A DNA stretch of 64,000 nt from Chelonoidis abingdonii (taxonomy: Eukaryota; Chordata; Testudines; Testudinidae): assembly GCF_003597395.2 (NCBI RefSeq), contig NC_133771.1, positions 135,375,639 through 135,439,638 of the forward strand. Reading direction: 5' to 3'. Below are positions 1 through 10,947 of this stretch, one piece after another. A program made the translations under genes and the position numbers. How positions within the stretch are numbered: position 1 is the first letter of the stretch; each line of letters starts with the position of its first letter. The notes below the pieces were generated by a model. The model was given only the letters and a program-made list of their open reading frames with translations, did no database searches and was not told the origin of the DNA.

Positions 1-1780
1 GAGGAGAGGTGGCTTGTATTGCGTTGTAATAGCAGAGTTTCTACAGAGTGAGGGACCATAAGAGTAAAGGGGGAGCGAAGGACAAGGGATTCAGACATTT
101 CAACTAGGCGTGCTGCAGCAGCCACAGCACGTAGGCAGGGGGGCAAGCCTTGGGGCACAGGGTCCAACGTGGCAGAGAAATAAGCTACTGGGCGATTCTT
201 GCCTCCGTGCACCTGAGTGAGAACTCCAAGTGCACATCCAGATTGTTCATGGCAGAAAAGGGTAAAAGGCTTAGAATAGTCTGGCAGCCCTAAAGCAGAG
301 GCAGAAGCCAAACCTTGTCTGAAGGAAACAAAGGCAGAGTCAGCTTCAGGTGGCCATGGCATGGGATTAGGCACAGAGAGTCGAGTGAGCTCCTGTAGAG
401 GTTTTGCAAGGGAGGCATATTGGGGAATCCATTGCCTGCAAAATCCAGCCATGCCCAAAAATTTTCGGACCTGGCATGGAGTGCAAAGTCAGGGAAAGCT
501 AAGGATAGCCTGGACACGGGTGGGAGAAAGTGTACAGGAACCCTGGGAGAGGAGAAAACCAAGGTATGTGATAGAGGTTTGGCAGAGCTGTAGTTTAGAG
601 CGAGAAGCCTTGTGACCTTTGTTTGCTAGGGCAGTAAGGAGCACTAAAGAATCAGTTTCGGAGGCAGATAACGACGGGGAACAGAGAAACAGGTCATCTA
701 CATATTGGACTAGAGTGGACCCGGATGAGAAAACAAGGTCAGCTAGGTCTCGGGCTAATGCCTGGGAGAAGTAAGATGGACTTTCCGTATACCCCTGAGG
801 GAGCGTGGTCCATGTATATTGCTGTCCCCTGTAGGAAAAGGCAAAGAGGTACTGGGAGTCAAGGTGAACCGGAACAGAAAAGAAAGCAGAACACAAATCA
901 ACAACAGTAAAATGAGTTGCAGCTGGTGGAATAGAAGCCAGGATTGTTGCTGGGTTCGGGACGACAGGAAAAATGGGTATGACAATACGATTAATGGCTC
1001 GAAGGTCCTGAACAAATCGTCATGATTTGCCATCAGCTTTTCGTATGGGGAGGATAGGAGTGTTACAGGGACTGGAACAGGGAACAATAATGCCTTGCTC
1101 CTGCAGGGCAGTTATGACCGCAGCAATGCCAGCCTCTGCCTCAGGGTTTAAAGAGTACTGGGACAGGCGAGGCAGGGGTTTGGAGGAGTCAATAGTAATG
1201 CAGACAGGATCAGTATTTAAGCGGCCCACCTCAGAGGGATGGGTTGGCCACAGAGAGGATGGGTCCTGCAAAATTAGGTGCTCAGGGGACGGGATCAGTG
1301 GGCAACAAGGGACCGGAGTAGAAAGGGACATTTCAGACAGCAGGGAGGCTACAGAATCACTCAGGGAAGACTGGGGAATCTGTAAATAAACCCCATCCGG
1401 GGAACAGTATATGATGCAGCCAAGCTTACATAACAGATCCCGACCCAAAAGGTTTACCGGAGTGGAATCAGAGAGAAGGAAGGCACAATCCACAGAAAGG
1501 GGACCAACCTGGACCGGTAGAGGTTTTGAAAGGGGATAAGGAGTTGGGACTCCAGTAATGTCCACAGCGGACATGGTTTTTCACGAGCGGGGAACCTCAG
1601 GCAAATCAGTAGTACAAACTGCAGAGAGTGAAGCTCCCGTATCAACAAGGAAAGGGAGAGAAAGATCATTGATAGTTAACACACATTCACCCGTGGGAGT
1701 GAGTGGTAGTAAAGGGCTAAAATTTCCTGAGGTTCCCCAGTGTCCTGTCATTGTTGTAGGGCAAAGTAAGGCTGGGGGCT
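1..1780 (-). pseudogene. Endogenous retrovirus pro-pol relic (class I, gammaretrovirus-like), cut by window edge
   Basis: Read on the minus strand, this encodes an aspartic protease followed by reverse transcriptase. The protease active site DTGA is encoded at 1632-1643. The RT has the LPQG motif near 800 and the YVDD catalytic box at 693-704. Below position 290 the frame resembles the RT connection region typical of gammaretroviral pol, with a QGLPPCLRAVAAAA-type segment. RNase H, integrase and env would lie left of the window. An in-frame TGA follows the protease active-site region near 1586, and the RT is split between frames, so this copy is not intact. The protease reading frame sits at -1 relative to gag near 1787. 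The motifs are seen directly; class I assignment follows from family knowledge (single zinc knuckle, pol motif style). Confidence 0.85.
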
Positions 1781-1786
1781 GACTGG

Positions 1787-3365
1787 CTATGCTGGCAGGG
1801 GGGTTAACTGGCTGTTCACAGAGTTACCAGGCCGGTTTGGACACTCATTCTTCCAATGTCCCGGCTGTTTACAGTAATTACAAACATCTCCATAACCCGA
1901 AAATCCAGTTCCCTGTCCCCTCCCATGACCACGTCCCCTTCCCTGGTGTTTTCCCGTCCCCGTCCCCAGTATTGTTTGCCCTGCCCTGAATAATGCTGTA
2001 TTTGCAAGGCCATTAATTGCTGAGCTGATTGTTCTTCCTTTCCCTTTAAAGTACGTTGGCAGTGCTCTGCCACTGTTTGCAATTTGTCCATGGTTTCGGT
2101 CTCCCATCCAACACTTATTCGTTTTAGCAGATTGCCAATAGCAGGGAGGAGGCCATTAACAAATGCACTAGCCAGGGCGCCCTGTCCATTTGTATCTGGT
2201 TGCTGTATACCAGAATGTTGCAGAAAAATGTCAGTTAGCCGGGTGCGATAGTCGCCCGGGTTTTCTCCCTGTCGTTGCTTACAGGCATTTATGGCTGTCC
2301 AGTTGGTTTTAGGAATCCATACCCGAGGGATGGCTTCAAATAGATTTTTAGCTCGTTCCTTACACTTTTTTCTGGTATTCAGCATTAGGACCAGTGTCTG
2401 GTAAAGTAGAGTGGCGGCAGCAGCGAGCCAATTTGCTGCTGTGAGCCATTTTCATGCTCACTAGGGGCTGTTACAAGTAGCTTGCACAGCTGCAGGAGGT
2501 CTGCTCAGAGGGTTCATAGGTATCACACACTAACAAAAATTCCTCTGCAAATTTGGTAGGATTTTCTCGGGGCTTTGGAAAGCCTTTTACAATTGAAAGG
2601 AGCTCAGTGCGAGTCCAGGGCTTATAGCTCCAAGTGGGACTCCCGTCCTGGCCCCAGTATGCAGGATTCGGAGGGGAGCCTGAATATTTTTAAGGCCCAA
2701 GCGCAAGCTTTTACGAGTCAGAGTTTGTCCAGAGGAATGGGCCTCGGCAGTACCGGATGGTCCAGACAGGTTTGAACTGGAGATTTCTGGGACTTGTTCC
2801 TGAGCTGGGAGATTTGCTGACAGTTGTTCCTGTGCTGGGGGGGATGGCCGCCTGGCCGCCTATTGATTCGACGCAAGGCTGCCAGGCCAATTAACGCGTC
2901 TTCTTCATCCTCATCCCCAGAATCTAGCAAGGGGTTTTCTTCATCTTTTCCCACCCCGAGACAGGAGTATGAAGGGGGGTTTGCTTGGAGAACAGGGTAA
3001 AGGGAGCGCTCGTCTAGTGGTGGGAAGGAGGTTTCCAATAAAAGCTTTTAATTTATCATTTGAATCTTTAAGAGAGGCGAGTTTTGATTCTGTCCATCTA
3101 TGATTTGCCTCTTCCCACCATTGCATGAAACAATCGACCTCTCCTTTTGCCAATTTAGTTTTAGATTGGCCGAGTTTGTCTTTTAAGACATCTACTCGAT
3201 CCTTGTCCCAAGATCCTAACAGTGGCCACTGAGTTTTGGGATCTCCCTGAGTTAGTCTAGACCATTTTTCCAGAAACTTACAGGATCCAGACCCTTCCTA
3301 AAATACATAAAATGAGCCGGGGTTCCTTTAGGGAACTGCCCCGGCTTAGACGTCTGGTTACCCAT
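1787..3365 (-). pseudogene. Endogenous retrovirus gag relic
   Basis: The likely gag start is the ATG ending at 3365. It begins Met-Gly-Asn-Gln-Thr-Ser, an N-myristoylation-type start as in matrix proteins. The frame then breaks around 3250-3285 and matrix-like sequence continues in another frame down to about 2950. A capsid-like stretch with a major-homology-like segment lies at about 2110-2400. One CX2CX4HX4C zinc knuckle is encoded at about 1841-1882, followed by a stop at 1787-1789. A single knuckle of this type fits gammaretrovirus-like nucleocapsid. At least two frame changes show the gene is dead. It lies between the tRNA-primed leader on the right and pro-pol on the left, the normal order for a minus-strand provirus. 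Confidence 0.85.
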
Positions 3366-3882
3366 ACAGGAGGACTTTCACACACCAATCACACAAGAAG
3401 GAAATTAGGGTTCGTCAGAGCGATGCCCCGTGCCACACACAAAAAGGAGCCCACAGGCTACTGCCTCAATCGCCCTTGCTTTCACACCAAGGGTTTTACC
3501 CAAGGTGTGGTGCGGCTGCGATTGTGCAGATTTCACTCACTCAGACCGCGGGGATGGGAACCCCTTGGTCGGCCGATCCCGGACGGAGACGGCACCCAGA
3601 CTCAAACACTCCACAGGGAGGACGGATAGACACAGAGACAGGACAGTCCTCAGTCCGGACAAAACACAGAAATAATTACCTGACCAGATTCCTGATGTCA
3701 GATCCCGGATCCCTACCAGAACAGAGTGGGAACCAACAGGTTCGATGGCGTAGACTTCACTGTGGCTGTGCGCCTTTCCGTTCTAGCGGAGGACCGCTTG
3801 GGCCAAGTGCCCAGGTGCCGGCTGCCACGGTCGTCCTACAAAAACAGTCAGGAATCACACAGCCCCAGTGAAGACGGTTGCC
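3366..3882 (-). other. ERV 5' leader between primer site and gag
   Basis: A 517-bp GC-rich stretch lies between the primer-binding site and the gag start, where a retroviral leader with packaging signals would be. Open frames here on the plus strand are antisense and have no recognisable product. I see no clear splice donor consensus that I can defend. Confidence 0.6.
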
Positions 3883-3900
3883 ATCTCGGTGGAACCTCCA
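3883..3900 (-). other. ERV primer-binding site complementary to tRNA-Gln
   Basis: The plus strand reads ATCTCGGTGGAACCTCCA, which is the 3' 18 nt of vertebrate tRNA-Gln including CCA. On the proviral (minus) strand this is TGG plus the complement, directly downstream of the LTR. It is a primer site and not a tRNA gene, as no cloverleaf is present upstream. The tRNA identity comes from my recall of tRNA-Gln and is easy to confirm. Confidence 0.8.
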
Positions 3901-3903
3901 AAT

Positions 3904-4201
3904 TGTCAAAGTTAGAATCAGGACTCACAATTTGTCAGACCACTCTGTTTATTAGCGCAGCGCTCCGCCAATAACATTCAGAATATGTGAGTGCCATACA
4001 AGGCCTCAACAGTCTTATTTATACAGCTAAAAGAGCAGGAGTTAGACAAAAGAACAAAGAAGCAGAAGACAGGAAAAAACCACCTGTGACACAGCATGCA
4101 TATCCTACTTCCTTACTGATTGGTATCGATCTAAGGCTAATACTTTTCCAATTGCCCTTAAACAGTGCAATTGTTCTATGCTAATGTCTGTGTTCCTGAC
4201 A
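3904..4201 (-). mobile_element. ERV 5' LTR
   Basis: The segment begins TGTCA and ends TGACA, giving matching terminal inverted repeats, and sits 3 bp from the primer-binding site. On the minus strand there is a TATA box (TATAAATA) near 4014-4022 and an AATAAA signal at 3948-3953, in the expected U3-R-U5 order and spacing. It would be about 298 bp, short for a gammaretroviral LTR. The right boundary is inferred from the terminal repeat. The partner LTR is outside the window, so no target duplication can be checked. Confidence 0.65.
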
Positions 4202-4837
4202 CCTGGATTGCAACATTCCAACAATTTTGCTTAAAGGTGCAGACAACATTTCTTTAATTCTTTCTATTCTTACAATATAATTCATTCTACTTTCACACTT
4301 GCACGAATGTCACTTGAGAAAGACACATTTTCTTTCCAAGAAACTAGTTTGCAGGAGTGACCACTGATCATCATGTTATAGAGCTGCGTAATAAAGCTAA
4401 GTCATGTGAGTATGAACAGCTAATAGATGCACTAGTTAGACACTGCATCAGGTGTGGGATAACTGACAACCAAGTCAGAGCAAGGTTACTGGGAGAAATA
4501 GACTTGCAAAGAATGGTGGATATGTAGAACTAGTGAAAACTGAACTTTCCAACTGGAAATGTAAGCAGTGAAGGAATTGACATGGATCTTATTAAAATGC
4601 ATGGCAAGGCATACAGGCAGAATGCAAGGGTAACCAAACTGCAAATATCAGTTTTGAGTGAAATAAGCAAGGAAGCAATCACAGCATGACACAAAGGTCT
4701 CCAGCACAAGGTGTGCAGTGTCATGCATAGAAGAAAAACAACTGTTAGGCAAAAGTGAGCCCCTGTGGGCACAATTTGAAAATAAATATAAGATCAAAAT
4801 ACATTTATAAACACAGAGTTAGAGGACAAAGTACTTG
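4202..4837. other. No recognised feature
   Basis: AT-rich sequence between two LTR-like elements. I see no gene, RNA or repeat that I can name. It may include host DNA flanking the provirus. Confidence 0.4.
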
Positions 4838-5474
4838 TGTAACCCTTCTGCCCCTCTGGGCCGGGTTCAGTATCCAGGGGTTCCGTTTCAGTAACACCAT
4901 GCATAACCGGCTCGAGCCCCACCCAGTGACCTGGGACACTTACATACCACACCCCCTCTGGGCGCCTCTAGGATGCAATACTTCCCCTCTCGCAAGCACG
5001 GAGTCTGAGTCTAGCAAAATCTTTTTAATAAAGGAAGGAATCAATGCGGCATCCCATTGGAGAAACACCACAAACAGGGTTATAACACAAACCATAAACA
5101 AAAACCCACCTCCAAGTATGTTTGGCAATGTCCTTTTCCCCTTAGGGTCTTAAGTCCAACAACCCAAAAGTCTCTGGTCAGTGCCACCCCAGAATTCAAG
5201 AGTTTATCTGTAGAGTTTTACGCCCCCAGCCTGGGTGGAAATGGGGGGGAAAGTCCACACAGGGTGTTAAGGGACACCTTACGTGGGCCAGGGCCTCTCC
5301 ATGAAATTCTACTGCAGCCTTCACCACAACCAGCTCCTCCACACCAGCTGTGCTGCTTCTCCAGCCGCCTCTGCAAACCACTTCACTCTGCTCACTGTTC
5401 CATGGGCTGCTCCAACCGCTCCATTCTGCCAGCCACGCAACAATAGGTCTTCAGACTCCCCCACTAGTTAACAC
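4838..5474. mobile_element. Probable solo LTR of another retroelement
   Basis: The segment begins TGTAACCC and ends GTTAACA, giving imperfect terminal inverted repeats of LTR type. It holds an AATAAA at about 5029-5034 in the plus orientation. The sequence resembles a repeat I associate with turtle genomes. Orientation, family and target duplication could not be settled by eye. Open frames across it have no recognisable protein. Confidence 0.45.
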
Positions 5475-7039
5475 AGCACTCAGTGATTTCAGCTATTAGA
5501 AGGGGAGCCCTGGTGCTGGTGCACCATTGGTCCAACATGAATTCAGCTCAGCAGTCTCTAGATGGACTCCTAATGAAATCAAAATTAGCTCTACTCTTTA
5601 ACAGTGGAGAGAGAAGGATGTGCAATTAGTGCTCCAGGCCCTCAAAAGGCACCCATACCATCAGGTCCAGACACCAGCCCCCAACCTCTCTCCATTCATA
5701 GGGTTTTGGAACCCATGTCCCATGTTTAGCAAGTACCACCCAACCGAGGTTGAGTCATTTCTGTCACAAAGCAGTCCCACAGCTCCCCATTCACACAATC
5801 AGGGTGACAAACTATTTTTTCCTTCTGCCCCAATAACAAAGAAATTGGGGATCCCAGAGCTGTTAGAATAACCATCCCAGTTATTTTGTCTGCTGTGGGC
5901 TTATGATAAGTGGGGGGTGGATGCCAATGCAAATCTTTCCACAGTCTTTGAAATTTTTGAAATTCTTTCCACACTCCCTACAATTCACCACCAGATGTCA
6001 GGGTAGCGCTTATCCTGACTCTGCTTACACTTGTTAAAGGTCAGATACAGGCCTGGTAAGGAGCTTCCTGTAATGGACATTCTTTCAAGGGCACCTAATG
6101 ACAGTGAGCAAGGAGCTGCAGAAAGAGACATTAGAATTCACCCTTACTCAAGGTCCACCCATTTCCCAAACAAAACTCGGCAAGAAGAAAGATGAAAGTG
6201 CCTGAAAACGTAACCCTTGGTGGATGAAGAGGAGATCTCTCCTTCACTTGCCCAGCTGCAAAGTGAATGGGAAGAAGAGAAAGTGGAGGTCTACAAACAG
6301 TTCACTCTTCCTACCATAGAGAAGGTGAAATGGAGGAGGAGAGGTAGGAGCAGTGGCCATTTTACACCTCTCAGAGGCCATGAGCTGGCAAGAATAATTC
6401 TCCTTTCCCTGTCCCCCGTCATCCCCACCCAATAAACCTGAGGTGAAAATAGGAAACAAAATCAGGGATAAACAATCAACATACCCACTTCCCCACCCTA
6501 TCCCTCCTGCCTGCAGGCATAGCCAGTGCCATTTATGGCAGGCCACCCTGACAGGAGCCTGGAGAGATGTTAAAGGCAGGAAAAGCTCTCAGCATGTGGC
6601 ATGTTCCAGCCAGGGCTGGCTCCAGGAACCAGCAAAGACACAGGAGAGAGCTCTGAGCCACACAGTGCCCTTAAAGGCCTTCTGGGTGCAGTCACTGCAT
6701 GGCAGCTTCACTTTTCCTATGGGACATTTTCTGAGTGCTTATACCTCAGTTAGCATCTTTCACATACAGTATTCTTCCCTTACCCCGGGAAGGAAATGGT
6801 ACATCTGGCCCCAAATAGGCAGACGAGCTTCCCCAAAGCCGCCAGTGGATGAATATCTGTGCTGTAGCCCAATAAAATCAGGAGCAGATTGCTTGGTATG
6901 AAACAGTTAAAGGCAGCACCGAAGGACCTGACCAGCTTTTATCACTACTCGACATAACATATTGCAGAAGGAAGGGACACTTCACTGACCCCATGTCTCC
7001 AGTAAAGAGGAGTTTTTCAGGGCTCTGCACCATGAGGAT
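5475..7039. other. Intergenic, nothing recognised
   Basis: No coding exon, RNA gene or named repeat is evident. Short open frames on both strands lack family motifs. Confidence 0.4.
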
Positions 7040-7375
7040 GATACACTTTGCACTCCTGAAGCATATTCTGCCAAAGGATCTTAATGTGCTTTACAAACAA
7101 TAATGGATTAAGCCTTTATCCCTGGGAGATTAGGCAAACAATTGTTATTGTTATTCTCCTTTTGCTGATGGGTAAAACCAATGCACAGAGATTTGCTCAA
7201 GGTCATGCTGCAAGGCCAAGGCAGAGTGAACCCCCCTCCCCCACCCCGCCAACACCACTAAAACTGGACGTTTGGGGCCTGGTTCGTCACTGTGTTTTAT
7301 GCCAGTGTAACACCATGGATTTCAGTGGAGAATCAGGCCTTTAATTTCCTGACTCCTACTCCAGTGCATTAACCA
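7040..7375 (-). repeat. CORE-SINE/MIR-like fragment
   Basis: Contains the characteristic reversed core (GATGGGTAAAACC...GCACAGAGATTTGCTCAAGG), which corresponds to the 'cagtttcc.. aaaatggg' and 'gaccttgggcaagt' parts of MIR-type SINEs. Divergent and ancient. Confidence 0.5.
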
Positions 7376-7480
7376 CAAGTTCATCCTTCCTCTTAGCAGT
7401 GCAGAGATAAAACAAAGAATAGAGGGTGCACAAATGCACATCTCATACTGTCAAACGGACAAAGGGCATATGGACAAAGG

Positions 7481-7610
7481 TAGGGTGACCAGATGTCCTA
7501 TTTTTAAAGGGACAGTCCTGTTTCTGGGGACTTTTTTTATATAGGTGCCTTTTACCTCCCTCCCCCGACTCCCCGTTCTGTTTTTTCACAGTTGCAATCT
7601 GGTAACTCTA
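7481..7610. mobile_element. hAT-type MITE, TAGGGTGACCAGA family, copy 1
   Basis: A 130-bp element begins TAGGGTGACCAGATG and ends with the imperfect inverse CATCTGGTAACTCTA after reversal. It is flanked by a perfect 8-bp duplication GACAAAGG at 7473-7480 and 7611-7618. An 8-bp duplication is the hallmark of hAT transposition. It has no coding capacity. Confidence 0.85.
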
Positions 7611-7750
7611 GACAAAGGTCACATTCCCCTGAAGGCAGACACTTGGCTCTTGCAGGAGATACATTTTAATTCTCCTTCCAGGATTTCCACAATGACACCT
7701 TTCTCCCTTCAGGGCAGGGAATAAAAAGAGTTTGCCTTTAGTGAATGTGA

Positions 7751-9191
7751 GGGTATGGCTACACTTGTCATTTAAAGTGGAAAAATTCCCTTTTGCATGG
7801 GAGCGTCTACACTTACCAATGACTTTTTGCCATGAAACTCAGACGTTTCATGGCAAAAAGAAAACCACCTCCACGAGAGGTGAACAGCTCTTACCAGTGG
7901 TGCGTTTGCGGTGGTGTGCAAGTGAAGACACGTTCTTCCTGTTTACACAGCTTGTAGCCTGTGGAGGATATTCCACTCTGGCCAGCAACTCATAGACTCA
8001 TAGACTTTAAGTTCAGAAGGGACCAATATGATCATCTAGTCTGACCTCCTGCACAATGCAGGCCACAGAACCCTACCCATCCACTTCTATAACAAACTCC
8101 TAACCTATGTCTGAGTTATTGAAGTCTTCAAATTGTGGTTTGAAGACCTCAAGCTGCAGAGAATCCACCAGCAAGTGACCCATGCCCCACGCTGCAGAGG
8201 AAGGCGAAAAACCTCCAGGGCCTCTGCCAATCTGCCCCGGAGGAAAATTCCTTCCCGACCCCAAATATGGCGATCAGCTAAACCCTGAGCATGTGGGCAA
8301 GACTCACCAGCCAGCACTCAGGAAAGAATTCTCTGCAGTAACTCAGATCCCATCCCATCTAACATCCCATCACAGACCACTGGGCATACTTACCTGCTGA
8401 TAATCAAAGATCAATTGCCAAAATTAAGCTATCCCATCATACCATCCCTTCCATAAACTTATCAAGCTTAGTCTTAAAGCCAGATATGTCTTTTGCCCCC
8501 ACTACTCCCCTTGGAAGGCTGTTCCAGAACTTCACTCCTCTAATGGTTAGAAACCTTCATCTAATTTCAAGTCTAAACTTCCTAGTGTCCAGCTTATATC
8601 CATTTGTTCTTGTGTCTACATTGGTACTAAGCTTAAATAATTCCTCTCCCTCCCTAATATTAATCCCTCTGATATATTTATAAAGAGCAAGCATATCCCC
8701 CCCTCAACCTTCTTTTGGTTAGGCTAAACAAGCCAAGCTCTTTGAGTCTCCTTTCATAAGACAGGTTTTCCATTCCTCCTCTGCTCTGATGCCAGGCAAG
8801 CAGACATCCACCTCTCCCACTGTAAAGCCCTGGGAACTTTGAAACTCCCCTTCCTGTTTTCTTGGCAAGTGCTCACTTATCTGGCCAGGTAACAATGGCT
8901 GCTTCACGGAGCAAACGAGCGGTGCTGAGCTACTGAAGCTGATCAGTATTTGGGGAGAGGAGGCTGTGCAAGCACCCAGGATGATCCATGCTCACCCTCC
9001 ACAAGACCTATTATCAAAACGGAAATAGCTGCACTGCGGGATAGCTGCCCTCAGTGCGTTGCTCTCAAATCTGAACACGATCTGATGCCTGTGGAAGTAA
9101 GTGATCCTCAAACCGGCATTTTTCTTTCACTGGTTCACTATAACCGGTGAAACTGACAGCACAAAAACTCTGTGAATGTAGACATAGCCTG
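7751..9191. mobile_element. TIR DNA element interrupted by a CR1
   Basis: The left end reads AGGGTATGGCTACACTTG and the right end, reversed, reads AGGCTATGTCTACATTC, forming terminal inverted repeats of the 'gtctacac' type frequent in turtle non-autonomous elements. A CR1 3' fragment occupies 7990-8779, so the DNA element is older than the CR1 insertion. No transposase is visible. I could not find a clear target duplication. Confidence 0.55.
7990..8779 (-). mobile_element. CR1 LINE 3' end (untranslated tail)
   Basis: Reads inward from CATAGACTCATAGAC, the reversed octamer-like CR1 3' terminus, then the typical 'agaagggaccaatatgatcatctagtctgacc' section. It continues through the long CR1 3' region to about 8779. 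The coding part is absent, as usual for 5'-truncated copies. The CR1 3' end is at the low coordinate, so the element lies on the minus strand. Confidence 0.8.
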
Positions 9192-10389
9192 AGGTGAATT
9201 CCCGTGCTATGGGAGTCAAGGCCCAGTTTGTCTACTCAAGTCAGGTTATGTGAGCCAACTCCTCACTCAGCTATGATCCACCCAGCGTCTAACATCCTTC
9301 AAGATACTACAGTTTTCAGATCCACCTTTTACTGCACTTGTGCTAGTGGCTAGAGGGGGCATTTCTAAAATTCTTAAGATCATCACGTGCTAGTATCTTT
9401 TGGAAATCAGTTTTGGACCTGTAAAAGTTACAACTGGCTCTTGATTGTTTAACATTTTACTCTGAATCCCCTTTGTTCATTGAGGATGAATCCACTCCTG
9501 TGCAACAAGTCAGCACAAGTACTATGCACTGCTGACATCTCACTTAAGCCCGATTTTGGGGGGCTTGAAAATCTGGGGGGGGACACAAATTTCATCCCTT
9601 AAACAATAAGAAGCTATCTGCCTAGCTGAGACACCCCCTTTAAGCTGAAAGTCTGTGCATGGGGTTCCCAATAGCAAATCCCAAGTACTACTAGGTTTCT
9701 CTGTTATCTCTGGTCTGTATAGAGACTATGAGTGAAATCCTGACCCCACTAAAGTCAATGGAAGTTTTGCTGTTGACTTCAGTGGAGTCAATTTCACCCA
9801 CCATATCATCCCTATGCTCTGCCTGTCTGCTCAGAGAGCATAATTTTTGTATATTTCAGTATCCTGCTTGCTCAACAGCATCATGAGCTAGGCAGAGCAG
9901 AGGAGTGGCCCGAAATGCCACATGTGCATTCGCTCCCAAGCCAAAACACAGCTGGTGGCTCTAATTTTAGCTCCAAGAGCCTTGAAAGTGCCTCTAAAGC
10001 TACTGCACATCTTGATGAATCTTCTAAATTGACACTGCTTGGGCTAAAGCTGGTTTTCAAAAGGAAGAGGCCAAGTGCTGAATTTTAAATGTTACTTTGA
10101 ACAGTGCTGAAGTGCTTTGCCTTCCACATTCTGTTACACAATGTGCCTGAGGACTATGGCAGCAAATGTTGAAAGGTTCAAGTAAGAGCCAGAATGGGGT
10201 CTCCTATCACTGTAGTTAATCCACATCCCCAAGAGGTGATAGCTAGGTCAACTGAAGCATTCTTCCAGCTACCTAAACGCTGACTACACTGGGGGTTAGA
10301 TCAGGGTAATTATGTCACTCCGTCTCGGTACAGATAGTGGTAGGTGGATGGAGAATTCTTCCATCAACGTAGCTACTGTCTCTTGGGGA
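9192..10389. other. Intergenic, mostly unassigned
   Basis: No exon or RNA gene recognised. It includes one short palindromic element listed separately at 9732-9798. Confidence 0.4.
9732..9798. repeat. Short palindromic element (gtgaaatcct family)
   Basis: About 67 bp forming a near-perfect inverted repeat: GTGAAATCCTGACCCCACT on the left and the reverse of AGTGGAGTCAATTTCAC on the right. Relatives occur at 17102-17169 and 27255-27319. Confidence 0.6.
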
Positions 10390-10397
10390 GGTGGATT

Positions 10398-10521
10398 TAG
10401 GGTGACAAGACAGCAAATGTGAAAAATCGGGACAAGGGTTGGGGGGTGATAGGAGCTTGTATAAGAAAAAGACCCCAAAATTGGGACAGTCCCTATAAAA
10501 TCAGGACATCTGGTCTCCCTA
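10398..10521. mobile_element. hAT-type MITE, TAGGGTGACCAGA family, copy 2
   Basis: A 124-bp element with ends TAGGGTGACAAGACAG and, reversed, TAGGGAGACCAGATG. It is flanked by a perfect 8-bp duplication GGTGGATT at 10390-10397 and 10522-10529. It lies in the opposite orientation to copy 1 at 7481. Confidence 0.88.
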
Positions 10522-10769
10522 GGTGGATTACCTGTGCTGATGGGAGAAAGCCTCCTGTCGGTGTAGGCGGGGTCTACACTGAAGTGGTCCTATGGAACTG
10601 TTGCTGAAGTTTAGACAAGCCCCTAGAAGTATCACATCCCTGCCAGTGGAGCAGTGTGAGAAACTGCTCTGTAAAATCCTCCAGGAAGGGAGTCATAGGT
10701 GCAGCCACTGAGGAATGAGGGGGAATGGACCTGCTAGCTTTTTGCTATTCTGTTGATGTCCTCTTTCTC

Positions 10770-10793
10770 TCTCTCTCTCTCAATGCAGTTGCA
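10770..10793. repeat. CT-rich microsatellite
   Basis: A run of CT dinucleotides of about 20 bp within otherwise ordinary sequence. Confidence 0.6.
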
Positions 10794-10947
10794 GGACTAC
10801 TGTGTTCTCTCACTTGGTCTTCTATACTCCTTTTTTTAGCATGTTTTGTATCACACAATGAAGATTTTTTTGTTTGGGGGTTTAGACAGGGATTTATTAT
10901 TCAGTGGAATTCTCTCTGCAGGATTGGTGTAATTTAAGACTCCAAGG

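Noticed and set aside
3883..3900. tRNA-Gln 3' end as a tRNA gene
   Set aside because: Only the last 18 nt including encoded CCA are present, next to an LTR; it is a primer-binding site.
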